Source of the DNA: Ktedonobacter robiniae
GTDB taxonomy: Bacteria; Chloroflexota; Ktedonobacteria; Ktedonobacterales; Ktedonobacteraceae
Length of the DNA: 64,000 nucleotides
Direction: 5' to 3'
Assembly (NCBI RefSeq): GCF_016587375.1
Contig: NZ_BNJG01000004.1
Coordinates: 310,001-374,000 of the forward strand
In this document: positions 25,852 through 36,063 of the stretch, in pieces
Position numbering within the stretch: the stretch's first letter is position 1
Layout: each line of letters starts with the position of its first letter
The notes under the pieces: generated by a model
The model's database searches: none
What the model saw: the letters and a program-made list of their open reading frames with translations, nothing else
What the model was told of the DNA's origin: nothing
Program-made: the position numbers and the translations under genes

Positions 25852-26741
25852 TCATTCTTGGGTAGAAGGGGCCTCTTCCTCGGCAGGTTCTTCCTGCTCC
25901 AGGAGGAGAGGGAAGGGCGTTTTTTTGCCGTTGGCGGATAACGCGGAGGGGCGCGCGGAGTGATTATTGGGGTGCGCGCGCTCAAGGGGGAGTTGCTGGT
26001 GATGATAGATACGATTCGAGAGCAAGGCGTGATTGGCGTTCATCGCCACCTGCATGGATTCAATAATATGCTCCAATTGCTGGATACTGCTGAGTATTTC
26101 TTCGATGTTGGTAATATTACTGGCAAAGGCAGGCTGTTGCTGCATGAGATCCACATGCAGGCTCTGCATCTGGACCGCCAGGTAGTTCTGGACCTCTTTG
26201 AGCATGCCTTGCATAGAATCATCAAGGATGCTCAGGCGCTGTTCCAGCACCCTGTCAAAGGCGGCTGCCATATCATCCCAGGGAATCTCGGTCTGTAGCT
26301 CTATCGAGTCATACTCGGAACTCAACTCCAGTTCGGTAGCGCCCCCCCAAAGGTCGCAAAGTCACTCTGGGTATGTTGCTTGATTAGCTCCTCGATGGCC
26401 AGCAGTTGGGCCGCCAGGGCGTTCTCCATGGTGTGTTGAAATTGTCCCTGTTGGCGATCCTCGCGCTGTTCCACGTGGCGCGCCAGAGCCTGGTCCGCAT
26501 GCTCCTGTCCGGAAGAGACGATCTGACTCAGCCCCTCCAGCGTGCGCGCATGCTGCTCATTCAAGCGACGAGGAATAGTACGTAAAAGTTCCTGGTTGAG
26601 TGAGGAGAGGCGCTGCTCAAACTCGCGGCGCAAGGTCGCAAAGCGGCTATCCAGCGAGCGCTCCATCTCGCGTCGATGCGCGCTCAGCCGTTGATCGAGA
26701 ATGGTAGTAAATGCTTGTAGCTCATCTTGAGTAAACGACAT
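25852..26741 (-). CDS. Coiled-coil protein, probably one gene split by a frameshift
   Basis: Two adjoining frames encode helical, Gln/Glu/Arg-rich proteins. The first (from ATG 26741, MSFTQDELQAF) is 139 residues and ends just after a G7 run. The second starts only with a weak TTG four bases before the first one's stop. Adding one G in the run at 26342-26348 joins them smoothly (FGGG-ATELELSSEYDSI), giving 296 residues. Both halves predict long coiled coils, the end being acidic (EEPAEEEAPSTQE). No membrane segment or family is recognised. A structural or scaffolding role is possible but unsupported. If the sequence is right, the G7 run could allow on/off switching. Confidence 0.6.
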
Positions 26742-26914
26742 GGCCTATCCCCTCTTCGTGTTTGTCCGCTTTAGCGAGTCTCGCCTTCCACAGTATAGGA
26801 AGCAAATACATCCATGTCAATATTTTCAGGCTTTTGGCCAGGCTTTCCATTTCTCGACCACATCGGGAGGCTTCCTTCTTCTCTATAGAGCCTTCGCGCC
26901 TGCGGCGCTCAGGG

Positions 26915-26970
26915 GTAAAGGGGTGTGGGTAGAAAACGGCAAAAGCCGTTTCCTACCCACACCCCTTTAC
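26915..26970. terminator. 25-bp hairpin with one mismatch
   Basis: Arms 26915-26940 and 26945-26970 (18 + 7 bp around one A-C mismatch), loop AAAA. It lies between the amidohydrolase end (27029) and the coiled-coil gene start (26741), both on the minus strand. Its outer sequence (GTAAAGGGGTGTGGGTAG) resembles that of the hairpin at 25772. Confidence 0.7.
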
Positions 26971-27028
26971 TTCGAGGCTCGTGCAGCGAGCCGAGAAAAG
27001 GGCTAGAAGAGAGCTGGAAAGCATAGGG

Positions 27029-27906
27029 CTAGCCAGAGAAGTTCATCTGTGCCACGGAGGTATGGGCCAGGAGCTTCTGCGCATTGCGCCACATCAGCTT
27101 TTCGCGTGCCTCGGGCGTAAAATAGTCAAAGGCCTCGAAGTCGCGCAGCCAGCGCTGGGGGGTGATAAAGGGATAGTCGGAGCCAAATAGAAAGCGATCC
27201 TGCATCCGCGTCGCAGCCTCGCGCAACAATACCTCGGGGATGCGTTTGGGCGACCATCCGGAAAGGTCGTTAAAGACGTTTGTCTTATGTTGCATGGTCG
27301 CTAGCATCTCCTCATGCCAGGGCCAGGAAGGGTGGGCACCAATAATCGTCAAGCTGGGGAAGTCAGCCGCCAGGGCATCCAGATAGATCGGGCGTGTATA
27401 GTCAAGTTTGATGCCCATGCCACCGGGCGTGCCAGCTCCCAGGCCATTGGTGCCGGTATGAAAGAGCGCCGGGATGCCCAGTTCCTGAATCTTCTCCATT
27501 AATGGATAGAATTGCGGATCATTGGGATAGAAGGCCTGAACGCCTGGATGGAATTTAGCACCACCTAGCCCAAGATCTTTCACGGCGCGCTCTATCTCTT
27601 TCACAGCAGCCTTTCCTTATGGGGATCGACGCTGGCAAAGCCAATAAATTGCTGCGGGTAACGCTTCACAATCTCGGCAATATAGTCATTGCCCAGTGGG
27701 GGCAGGCCAGTCGCGGTCTCGGCGTCCCAGGCCAGCAGCACACCGATCATATCTAACTCGGCGTAATCGGCGGCGATCTGCTCGATATCTTTAAGCTTGA
27801 CTTCGGTGCGGAAGAATTTCTCAGCGGCCCTGGCATATGGGCCAAGCGTCACCTGCATAAACTCCGTAGTCGGCAGGTGGACATGAAAATCAACGGCGCG
27901 TGGCAT
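27029..27906 (-). pseudogene. Amidohydrolase-family enzyme, frameshifted
   Basis: The two frames join into one metal-dependent amidohydrolase (amidohydrolase 2, ACMSD-like). The N-part has the DFHVHLP metal motif and runs to FASVDPHK; the C-part has KFHPGVQAFYPND, FHTG, HPSWPW and the metal-binding Asp in FGSDYPF. At 27615-27616 one missing base (GG for GGG) makes VDPHKERLL-stop where VDPHKGKAAVKEIERAV is expected. Adding it gives 292 residues, normal for the family. Start ATG 27906 has GAGGAG upstream; an earlier ATG at 27921 is less likely. The family hydrolyses or decarboxylates ring or amide substrates; the substrate here is unknown. Confidence 0.87.
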
Positions 27907-28191
27907 ATCATAACTCCTCATAATCTATACCCTAAGTGACACACAACATTGTGCATCTACGCACTCTCATTATAGTATCGTGGGAAGGAGGCATGTCCAA
28001 ACGGTCAGCGTCTTCTCGCTTGTCATACAGCCTTTTCTGGTGTACCTCGAATGACTTATTGCTTCCTTTATGGGACCTCTGGTTTTTTTGAAAACAAACG
28101 GGGGGATATTGCGTTATGGTAAGTAGGGAATGGCATGATGCCATCATCATATGATACCGCAGATGTATTTTTGCTGGAGCTTTAATTTACT

Positions 28192-29447
28192 ATGCAAAAC
28201 TACCCGCTAAAACGTACACAATTGACCCATCAACATATTTTAAAATCGTTTCTTGCCTGTATCTGCTGCCTCTTTCTCTTTCTTACCAGTTGCGCAGATA
28301 CGACAACCGGTAACTCACCAAATACATCCTCCCAAGGCAGCCAGACTACGGCCTCCAAAGGGAACGAGAACTCATATGAAAGCACGCTTGAAGCGCAACG
28401 TCTCAGCAAAGTGAAGGCCTTAATCTCGGGTATGTCTCTTGATGAAAAAATTGGCCAGCTCATCATCGTCGAATATTTCGGCTCAGACTATGCAAACACA
28501 GCTCTCCCCTATATGGTAGGGCAACAGCATGTAGGCGGCTATCTCTATCAGCAGATAAATCACAACTTTGAATATCCCTCCAACACCATTGACGGAGCTA
28601 AACAATTCGCAGATGCAGCTAACAAAGACGCTAAGATTCCCTTGCTCATTGCTATCGACCAGGAAGGCGGCGTTGTCAATAAACTCAGCACCCTGTTTGG
28701 TGATGCCCCTCCGCCGAGGACCTGGCAGCCACCGGAGATCCCAACAAAGCCCTGGAGGCGGGACAGGAAGATGCTAACCACATGCAACAGGTAGGCATTA
28801 ATGTGAACCTTGCCCCCGTCGTCGATGTGCAGACGGCGACACCTCCACTGCTGGCCTCGCGCACTTTTGGTACAGATGGCAACTCCGTCGCGACCTACGC
28901 GGGGGCCTTTCTGAATGGCTTGCAGAAAAATAACGTTATTGGCTGCTTGAAACATTTCCCCGGTCTGGGATCGCTCACAAGTGCGGACGATCCTCACGAC
29001 ACTCTGCCCGTCGTCTCTAGTAGCATGGATACCCTCCAAAAGTACGACCTGGCTCCCTATAAAAAACTGATCGCGACGCAGAAGCCCGCCATGATTATGT
29101 CAACCGATGTGGTCACCACGGCCATTGATCCCGATCTGCCAGCGGAACTCTCGCCCAAGGCCATCGATGGCGTCCTGCGCAAACAGCTCGGCTATAACGG
29201 TGTGGTGATCACTGATGGCCTCTATATGGGCGGGCTGAGTCGCTGGGGCCTGGCCGAGTCTGCCGTGCTCTCGATTATTGCAGGCAACGACCTGATCGAG
29301 GGGCCCTACACCTCCTCCCAGGTGGCAGAGGTCGTGCAGGCTTTCAAAGACGCCATCCAGAATGGACGCTTAACTGAGAAGCGCATCGATGAGTCCCTCC
29401 AGCGCATCCTCCTCATGAAGATGCAGTACGGCATCATCAAAGCGTAA
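28192..29447 (+). pseudogene. GH3 beta-N-acetylglucosaminidase-like lipoprotein, frameshifted
   Basis: Joined, this is a 418-residue glycoside hydrolase family 3 protein similar to NagZ. The N-part has a lipoprotein signal (LFLFLTSC, Cys about 34), then MSLDEKIGQLI and AIDQEGGVVNKL. The C-part has VGINVNLAPVVDV, KHFPGLGS with the downstream DPHDTLP (NagZ-type Asp-His loop), and ITDGLYMGG with the nucleophile Asp. One missing C in the run at 28706-28709 breaks the frame; adding it restores SAEDLAATGDPNKALEAG. Predicted to trim beta-linked N-acetylglucosamine from cell-wall or chitin fragments outside the cell. A lone gene on the plus strand, followed by a 32-bp hairpin. Confidence 0.87.
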
Positions 29448-29453
29448 ATTACT

Positions 29454-29520
29454 TGTGTTTGGGAATATAATGGGCCCTGGCAACCTGAGGTTGCCAGGGC
29501 CCATTATATTCCCAAACACA
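29454..29520. terminator. 32-bp perfect hairpin after the GH3 gene
   Basis: Arms 29454-29485 and 29489-29520 with a loop of only 3 bases, starting 6 bases after the GH3 stop. A second hairpin (29525-29549, 10 bp, loop TTTTC) follows at once. Confidence 0.75.
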
Positions 29521-29664
29521 GAGAATGAGGCTCTTTTTCAGAGCCTCATAGCACAAATAGCATATTTCACTCAACAAGGCAGGCTTTGTATGATACAATT
29601 TCAATCTGTACAATGCTGTCCGCTTTCTTCTGTAGATTTCGCATGTAGAAGGAGAAGCTCGCCG

Positions 29665-31302
29665 ATGAGATTAGCACTTAAACGACTTCATCACCTGGGA
29701 AAACACCTATCTATCGGTGTGCTTATCTGCACACTCATGACCTTAGGCATAGTACCAGGAACAGCCTCAGCCCACGAAACAACCCAAACGGCCACTACAG
29801 CCAGCTATGCCCTCTCTTCCACAGGTACAAACTCACCCAAGCGCCAACTACGTGCTGCCTGGATCGCTACAGTTACAAATATCGATTGGCCATCACAGCC
29901 GGGCCTGCCCGCTACCACGCAGCAGCAGGAATATCTAACGCACCTGGATGAACTGCAACAGATGAATATGAATGCCGTTGTCGTCCAGGTCAAGCCCACT
30001 GCCGATGCTTTCTATCCATCACAGTATGGCCCCTGGTCCCAATATTTAACCGGGGTGCAGGGACGCGATCCTGGCTATGATCCCCTGGCCTTTATGGTCA
30101 ATGAGACGCATAAGCGCAATATTGAATTTCATGCCTGGTTTAATCCCTACCGGGTCAGCATGCAAGGCGATATCAACCAGCTCGTCGCTAATCACCCGGC
30201 GCGCCTGCATCCCGACTGGGTCATCAGCTATGGCGGCAAGCTCTACTACAATCCCGGCATTCCCGAGGCTCGCGAGTTTGTAGTGCAGAGCATCCTGGAG
30301 GTTGTGCGTAACTACGACGTCGATGGCATCCACCTGGATGACTACTTCTATCCCTACAAGGTCGGCACCCAGGACTTCCCCGACGACGCCACCTACCAGC
30401 AATATGGCGCGGCTCGCTTCGCCAATAAGGATGACTGGCGCCGCGATAATGTCAATCAGATGATCCAGGAGCTTTCAAGCGGGATCAAGCAGATCAAGCC
30501 CTATGTCAAGTTTGGCATCAGCCCCTTTGGCGTCTGGCGCAATGCATCGGTTGATCCAACTGGCTCCGATACCACCGCCGGTCAGACCAACTACGATACC
30601 CTCTACGCCGACACGCGCACCTGGATCAAGAACAACTGGCTCGACTATATCGCGCCTCAGATCTACTGGAATATTGGCTTCGCGCCCGCCGCCTATGACA
30701 AGCTCGTAAGCTGGTGGGTCAACGAGGTCGCCGGAACTCATGTCCAGCTCTACATTGGCCAGGCCACCTATAAGATCGGCACCAGCAGCCCGACGAACTG
30801 GCTCAACCCGGACGAGATGCCCAATCAGCTTGCGCTCAACCTGCAATATCCCCAGGTCCAGGGCAGCATCTTCTTTAGCTTAAAAGATCTCAATGCCAAT
30901 TTACTGGGTTTTAAAGACCGTCTGGTCAACGATATCTATAAGCAGAAGGCGCTAGTCCCCACCATGCCCTGGCTGGATAGTACCGCTCCTGACCCGGTGA
31001 TACTCCTGCCTGGCGGACCGAAACAGGACAGCGCGAGTCTACGCTGGCTTGATCTCCCGCATAACACAACGGCCTACTATGTGATCTATCGCTTCGACGG
31101 CAAGGTTGTGCCTACCCAGGCGGACTTTGACAACAGCGCCAACATCCTCACAACACTGCGCAAGCTGCAGGATAGCACACAGCAGCAGTTTGTGGATACA
31201 AGCGCCCAGAGCGATCACACCTACACGTACTATGTCACCGCAGTGGATCGGCTGCATAACGAAAGCCAGCTCTCACACGGGCGATCGATCACACTTGTCT
31301 GA
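29665..31302 (+). CDS. Secreted GHL10-type (family 10-like) glycosyl hydrolase
   Basis: A 545-residue exported protein. Signal peptide at 1-30 (GVLICTLMTLGIVPGTASA). The catalytic barrel (about 58-430) begins KRQLRAAWIATVTNIDWPS and has VVVQVKPTADAFYPS, EFHAWFNPYRVS and DGIHLDDYFYPY, typical of the YngK/DUF187 group. The last 110 residues look like a fibronectin type III-like module. The family cleaves glycosidic bonds in cell-wall or polysaccharide material. The open frame extends up to 29455, but ATG 29665 with AAGGAG fits the signal peptide. It has a close paralogue at 32483-34105 with bioY between them. Confidence 0.9.
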   Translation: MRLALKRLHHLGKHLSIGVLICTLMTLGIVPGTASAHETTQTATTASYALSSTGTNSPKRQLRAAWIATVTNIDWPSQPGLPATTQQQEYLTHLDELQQMNMNAVVVQVKPTADAFYPSQYGPWSQYLTGVQGRDPGYDPLAFMVNETHKRNIEFHAWFNPYRVSMQGDINQLVANHPARLHPDWVISYGGKLYYNPGIPEAREFVVQSILEVVRNYDVDGIHLDDYFYPYKVGTQDFPDDATYQQYGAARFANKDDWRRDNVNQMIQELSSGIKQIKPYVKFGISPFGVWRNASVDPTGSDTTAGQTNYDTLYADTRTWIKNNWLDYIAPQIYWNIGFAPAAYDKLVSWWVNEVAGTHVQLYIGQATYKIGTSSPTNWLNPDEMPNQLALNLQYPQVQGSIFFSLKDLNANLLGFKDRLVNDIYKQKALVPTMPWLDSTAPDPVILLPGGPKQDSASLRWLDLPHNTTAYYVIYRFDGKVVPTQADFDNSANILTTLRKLQDSTQQQFVDTSAQSDHTYTYYVTAVDRLHNESQLSHGRSITLV

Positions 31303-31356
31303 ACGAGAACGCTATTGATCACACTCGCCTGATCGTGAACATACCTATCATGAGAA

Positions 31357-31385
31357 GCCCCCAGCAATTCCTGATTGCTGGGGGC
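31357..31385. terminator. Hairpin between convergent glycosidase and bioY genes
   Basis: GCCCCCAGCAAT at 31357-31368 pairs with ATTGCTGGGGGC at 31374-31385 (12 bp, 5-base loop); further AGAA/TTCT pairing is possible past a bulge. Ends CCTTCTGCTC; termination is likely in at least one direction. Confidence 0.65.
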
Positions 31386-31474
31386 CTTCTGCTCATAAAC
31401 GATCACACCACGGGAGACACACATTCCTTTTCATCAATGCATTTTGCAGAAAGGAAGAGGTACGCGCAGTAAGT

Positions 31475-32110
31475 CTAGGACTCCTGCTCCTTGCGGACGC
31501 GGCGTACAATGGCCCAGGCGGTGGGCAGCAGGGCTGCGGCGACGACCATCTTGAAGGCCTCGCCAGGGAGGAAGGGGACCGCGCCCGCCAGCAGGGACGC
31601 GCTCAGGCTATGATTCACACCGTGCGCCATGGGCAGACCGAAGATAGCCAGCCAGATCACGCCCAGACCCAGGTTAATAACCACAGCAGGCAACATGGCG
31701 AAGACCGAGGTCAGGTAGCTGCGATCCAGGCCGCGCTCACAGAGCCAGCCAACCACGAAGGCCGCAATAGGAAAGGCCCAGATATAACCCGCGGTCAAAC
31801 CAATCAGGCTGGCGGGAGAACCACCACTCGCAAAGACCGGCAGGCCAACCGCGCCTTCAGCGATGTACAGCAGCATTACCAGTGCGCCACGCTTGCTGCC
31901 CAGGGCCGCCCCTGTCAGCAAGACCATAAATGTCTGTAGCGTTATAGGAACCGGGGTAAAGGGGAGGTAGAAGCCTACGTGTGCGGCCAGGGCCATCAAA
32001 ATACTAGCACTCACGATGAGCAATCCATCACGCCCCAGGCTGGCGACACGTGACGTCCGTCGCGCGGGGACTGCGTAATCAAGAATAGTTGTTCCTGGTG
32101 CTATTGCCAT
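31475..32110 (-). CDS. bioY: Biotin transporter BioY (S component)
   Basis: A 211-residue membrane protein with about six segments and BioY signatures: PFTPVPITLQTFMVLLTGAALGSKRGAL near 50-80 and the LPVFASGGSPASLIGLTAGYIWAFP region. It binds biotin with high affinity and works alone or with an ECF energy module; no ATPase or EcfT is nearby. The start is ATG 32110, behind GAGGAG. It lies on the minus strand between two plus-strand paralogous glycosidases, a context that gives no functional clue and looks like an insertion between duplicated genes. Confidence 0.94.
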   Translation of the reverse strand: MAIAPGTTILDYAVPARRTSRVASLGRDGLLIVSASILMALAAHVGFYLPFTPVPITLQTFMVLLTGAALGSKRGALVMLLYIAEGAVGLPVFASGGSPASLIGLTAGYIWAFPIAAFVVGWLCERGLDRSYLTSVFAMLPAVVINLGLGVIWLAIFGLPMAHGVNHSLSASLLAGAVPFLPGEAFKMVVAAALLPTAWAIVRRVRKEQES

Positions 32111-32482
32111 TAGTATACTCCTCAATTTGTTGTTCTGTTCGTTCTTTTAATTCCACAACGCTGCCCAGGCCAAAGATCTTCTACGAAATACGCACTACAA
32201 GAGACCTCTTCCTCGGGGCCAGCATTCACGTAGCGAATTCTACCACATTCTTCTAAATTATTGGTAGGTTGCTTATGGTTATTGTTGAGTCTTCCGACGG
32301 CTGGCGAAGCCAGTCCTTCATCACACTCAGCAATAACCCTAAATACGCACTTTACATGCATATATAATCTTAAAGACGTATGCGAATACGAAACTATTTA
32401 TAGCGTGCTACAATACAATTCATATAAGAATGTTCGTTTTCTTCTTGCAATTTCCGCACTCAAGAGATGGAGATGTCACACG
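32111..32482. other. Divergent region between bioY and second glycosidase
   Basis: About 370 bases without a gene. It holds a small GGCT/AGCC hairpin near 32300 and A+T-rich stretches (CATGCATATATAATC near 32357, GCTACAATACAAT near 32407) that are promoter candidates for the rightward gene. No clear BirA operator was seen. Confidence 0.45.
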
Positions 32483-34105
32483 ATGAGATCACTGCCAGCA
32501 CGCCTCATGGGCAAACTCATGTCACTCTCCGCGTTGCTCTGCGCCCTGCTCGCCCTGAGCCTGGTGCCGGGCACAGCTAGCATCTATGGCGCCACGAGCG
32601 GCCCCGGTATACCTCAGGTGAACACGACTCCGCTCGCGCCCAAGCGCCAGTTGCGTGCCGCCTGGCTCGCCACCGTCCAAAACATTGATTGGCCTTCGAA
32701 GCCTGGATTGCCCATCGACACACAGAAACAGGAGTATACGGCCCACCTGGATGAAATGCAGCAGATGAACATGAACGCCATCGTCGTCCAGGTGCGCCCC
32801 ACGGCTGACGCCTTCTATCCATCACGCTATGCCCCGTGGTCGGCCTACCTGACGGGTACACAGGGACAGGATCCTGGCTATGATCCCCTGGCCTTTATGG
32901 TCAATGAAACGCATAGGCGGGGGATGGAGTTTCACGCCTGGTTTAATCCCTACCGGGTCAGCATGCAAGGTGATATTAACCAGCTCGTCGCTAATCACCC
33001 GGCGCGCCTGAATCCCGACTGGGTCGTGAGCTATGGAGGAAAACTCTATTATAATCCCGGGGTACCTGCGGCACGCCAATACGTTGAGGATAGTATTCTC
33101 GAAGTCGTGCGCAACTACGACATCGATGCCGTCCACCTGGATGACTACTTCTACCCTTACAAGGTTGGCAATCAGGACTTCCCCGATGACGCCGCCTATC
33201 AGCGCTATGGCAGCGGAAGCTTTGCTAAAAAGGATGACTGGCGGCGAGCCAACATCAATCTCCTCGTCTACGAACTCTCCACGCGCATCAAGCAGATTAA
33301 GTCCTTTGTCAAATTTGGCATCAGTCCCTTTGGCGTCTGGCGCAACAAAGTCGCCGATCCCACCGGCTCGGATACCGCCGCCACGCAGACCAGCTATGAT
33401 GATCTGTATGCCGATGCTCGCACCTGGATCAGAAACAACTGGCTCGACTATATCGCCCCACAGATCTACTGGAGTATTGGCTTCACGCCTGCCGCCTATG
33501 ACAAGCTCATCGCCTGGTGGGCCAACGAAGTCAGCAGGAGCCGCATCCAACTCTATATCGGGCAGGGAGTTTACAAGATCGGCACCAGTGAGACTACAGG
33601 TTGGCAATCTCCCAATGAGATGCCCAATCAGCTCGCGCTCAACCTGCAATATCCCCAGGTCCAGGGCAGCATCTTCTTTAGCCTGTCTAGCCTGCACGCT
33701 AATCCGTTGGGATTCAAAGATCGCCTGAGTAGCACCATCTATCACACTCCGGCGCTGGTCCCCACCATGTCCTGGCTCCCGCGCACAAATCCGCGATCTC
33801 TCACATTGCAACCGCTGGAACAGAGCACGCAGGGGATCATCCTGCACTGGAGCGACGCGCCTTATAACGGCACAATAGCATATGTGATCTATCGCTTCAG
33901 CAGCAATGGCGCAACCCAGGCAACCGACTTCAACACCGGCACCAACATCCTGACGATTCTCCCCAAGCTCCAGAACAATTATCAGCACGCCTTCATGGAT
34001 ACCAGCATTCAGGCAGGAGGAAACTACACCTACTACATTACCCCTGTTGATCGCCTGCACAACGAAGGCGCGCCCGTTCGTTGGCAACCCGTAACACAGC
34101 GGTAA
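32483..34105 (+). CDS. Secreted GHL10-type glycosyl hydrolase (paralogue)
   Basis: A 540-residue paralogue of the protein at 29665-31302, with the same plan: signal peptide (LCALLALSLVPGTAS), catalytic barrel (KRQLRAAWLATVQNIDWPS, VVVQVRPTADAFYPS, EFHAWFNPYRVS, DAVHLDDYFYPY), and a fibronectin-like end. Several DNA stretches of 30-40 bases are identical in both copies, as in the region encoding NETH...FHAWFNPYRVSMQGDINQ. That indicates a fairly recent duplication or gene conversion. The start ATG 32483 (MRSLPARLMGKLM) has GGAG upstream. It probably acts on the same type of polysaccharide as its neighbour. Confidence 0.9.
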   Translation: MRSLPARLMGKLMSLSALLCALLALSLVPGTASIYGATSGPGIPQVNTTPLAPKRQLRAAWLATVQNIDWPSKPGLPIDTQKQEYTAHLDEMQQMNMNAIVVQVRPTADAFYPSRYAPWSAYLTGTQGQDPGYDPLAFMVNETHRRGMEFHAWFNPYRVSMQGDINQLVANHPARLNPDWVVSYGGKLYYNPGVPAARQYVEDSILEVVRNYDIDAVHLDDYFYPYKVGNQDFPDDAAYQRYGSGSFAKKDDWRRANINLLVYELSTRIKQIKSFVKFGISPFGVWRNKVADPTGSDTAATQTSYDDLYADARTWIRNNWLDYIAPQIYWSIGFTPAAYDKLIAWWANEVSRSRIQLYIGQGVYKIGTSETTGWQSPNEMPNQLALNLQYPQVQGSIFFSLSSLHANPLGFKDRLSSTIYHTPALVPTMSWLPRTNPRSLTLQPLEQSTQGIILHWSDAPYNGTIAYVIYRFSSNGATQATDFNTGTNILTILPKLQNNYQHAFMDTSIQAGGNYTYYITPVDRLHNEGAPVRWQPVTQR

Positions 34106-34111
34106 GACGTC

Positions 34112-34170
34112 AAGCATTGTAAAAATAGTTTTTGCCAGCTTGAGCCGGAAAAACTATTTTTACAGTGCTT
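34112..34170. terminator. Hairpin between convergent glycosidase and sugar permease genes
   Basis: A 16-bp perfect core (34118-34133 with 34149-34164), extended by six more pairs including one G-T. The core is A/T-rich (TGTAAAAATAGTTTTT), so T-tracts occur on both strands: a likely bidirectional terminator. Confidence 0.75.
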
Positions 34171-34172
34171 CT

Positions 34173-35048
34173 TTATCCCTTGAGTGCTCCCATACGGACG
34201 CCCTCCAGGAAGTAGCGCTGGAAGATCAGGAAGAAGATAATCATGGGGAGGGCCGCCAGGGCCGCGCCAGCGAAGATGATGCCATAGTCTGTGGAGAACT
34301 CGCCTTGCAGGCCAGCCACGCCAACCGGCAAGGTATAGGCGGAACTATCATTGAGCACGATCAGCGGCCAGAGGAAGTCATTCCAGTGGCGCACAAAGGT
34401 GAAGATAGCCAGCGCGCCAATGGCAGGCCTGGAGAGCGGCAGGATAACATGCCAGAAGACGCCCGGCTCCCCACAGCCATCGATGCGCGCCGCATCCATC
34501 AACTCTGAGGGCAGCGTCTGAATATACTGGCGCATCAGAAAGATGCCGAAGACGCTGGCAAAGCCAGGAAGAATCACCGCCCAGAGCGTGTTGAGCAGGT
34601 GCAGGTTACGTGTCACGAGATACATTGGCACCAATGTCACATACGTTGGCACCATCATGGTCGCAATAACAACCCAGAAGAGCACATTGCGCCCCGGAAA
34701 ACGCTTCTTGGCAAAGGCATAGCCCGCCAGTGTATCAAAGAAAATGTGGAAGAGTGTGACACATAGCGCAACAGCGATACTATTGCGCGCCCAGATCCAG
34801 TAATCGCTCGCCTGGTTCAATAGACGCTGAAAATTCGAGAAGTCTGCATGCAATGGTACGACATCAGGCGGCGTTTTCAAGACAAAGGTGGTCGGCGTTA
34901 GGGCGGTCACGAAGAGCCAGTACATGGGCCAGAGCGAGATACAGGTCGTGATTGCCAGAACCAGCCAGGCAAGCCCCTTCGATGGGTGCCAGAGACGAAT
35001 ACGCGCAGCCTGTGGACGCGAAGAAACCGATTTGCTTGCCATTATCAA
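34173..35048 (-). CDS. Sugar ABC transporter permease (MalG-like)
   Basis: A 291-residue CUT1 permease with six membrane segments and the EAA-type loop contacting the ATPase (SELMDAARIDGCGEPGVFWHVILPLSRPA). It overlaps the preceding permease gene by four bases. Operon order on the minus strand is binding protein (37441), MalF-like (35992), MalG-like. No ATPase is encoded here, so a shared MsiK-type ATPase elsewhere is inferred. Confidence 0.93.
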   Translation of the reverse strand: MIMASKSVSSRPQAARIRLWHPSKGLAWLVLAITTCISLWPMYWLFVTALTPTTFVLKTPPDVVPLHADFSNFQRLLNQASDYWIWARNSIAVALCVTLFHIFFDTLAGYAFAKKRFPGRNVLFWVVIATMMVPTYVTLVPMYLVTRNLHLLNTLWAVILPGFASVFGIFLMRQYIQTLPSELMDAARIDGCGEPGVFWHVILPLSRPAIGALAIFTFVRHWNDFLWPLIVLNDSSAYTLPVGVAGLQGEFSTDYGIIFAGAALAALPMIIFFLIFQRYFLEGVRMGALKG

Positions 35049-35992
35049 TACTCCACATCAGATCTGAGAAAGCGGAATTGGACCAGCGCGACCGCCGCGA
35101 TCATCAAGAAGAGGACAAAGGCCTGCGCCGAGGCCAGGCCATAGCGAAACTGCTGGAAGCCGTTCTGGTAAATCTGCGTCACGATGACCTGCGCACTATC
35201 GCCGACGCCAGCGGGAACCATCACAAAGACCTTCTCAAAGACCTCAAAGCTGGCAATGGTATAGAGCACCACCAGGTACAGGGTAGTAGGCCTGATCAGA
35301 GGTAGGGTAATATGCCACCAGCGACGCAGGGGACCCGCGCCATCCAGCATGGCGGCCTCATAGTACTCCGTGGGAATACTCCCCATCGCCGCATTAAAAA
35401 GCACCACGCCCGTTGCCGGTACGGTCAAGACGGTTGAGAGTGTAATGCTATTGAGCACAATGTTGGGATCTGACAGCCAGCGCACAGCGGCAAGGTGGAA
35501 CGCGCCCAGGATATAGTTGAGGAAGCCGTACTCGCTGTTATAGATCCAGCGCCAGGTGATGGCGATAATGACTACGCTGGTAACGGCGGGCAGATAGAAC
35601 GCCGAGAGAAAGAAGGTGCGCCAGGGCTTGCTGCGCCCCTGAATGAGGCTGGAGAGGATCAGCGCAATCAGAATATTGGCGGTGACCGTGATCACAGTAT
35701 AGTAGAGTGTATTCTTGATCGCCTGGCCAAAGACGCCACCCTCCGTCGTAAAGGCGTGCACATAATTGCTCAAGCCCGCCCACTTGCCATTCCAGATAAA
35801 GGTATAATCATAGCTTTGAAAGGAGATAAGCAGTGCCCAAAGCACGGGCGCGAGCGTAAAGATAGCAAAAACGAGCATACTGGGAAAGATAAAGGCATAT
35901 CCCCACCCATATGCTTTGAAGAAACGCCTGAGGCTGGCAACGACGCCGCGTTGCCGCTGACCAGCCTGCTTTTCAAGTGCGATATGTGACAT
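35045..35992 (-). CDS. Sugar ABC transporter permease (MalF-like)
   Basis: A 315-residue CUT1 permease with six membrane segments after a cytoplasmic start, and the loop PTEYYEAAMLDGAGPLRRWWHITLPLIRPT that docks on the ATPase. Pairs with the overlapping MalG-like gene. The binding-protein gene lies upstream, separated by a 140-base gap containing a 23-bp hairpin. Confidence 0.93.
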   Translation of the reverse strand: MSHIALEKQAGQRQRGVVASLRRFFKAYGWGYAFIFPSMLVFAIFTLAPVLWALLISFQSYDYTFIWNGKWAGLSNYVHAFTTEGGVFGQAIKNTLYYTVITVTANILIALILSSLIQGRSKPWRTFFLSAFYLPAVTSVVIIAITWRWIYNSEYGFLNYILGAFHLAAVRWLSDPNIVLNSITLSTVLTVPATGVVLFNAAMGSIPTEYYEAAMLDGAGPLRRWWHITLPLIRPTTLYLVVLYTIASFEVFEKVFVMVPAGVGDSAQVIVTQIYQNGFQQFRYGLASAQAFVLFLMIAAVALVQFRFLRSDVEY

Positions 35993-36063
35993 AGGTCTCT
36001 TCCTAGATATTGACGCTATAGCGAGTGATGTGCCTGAAGCCGCGCACCTGCGGCGCTGGCTTC

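Noticed and set aside
32822..34117. Long minus-strand frame of 431 codons
   Set aside because: Antisense to the second glycosidase gene and without any family motif.
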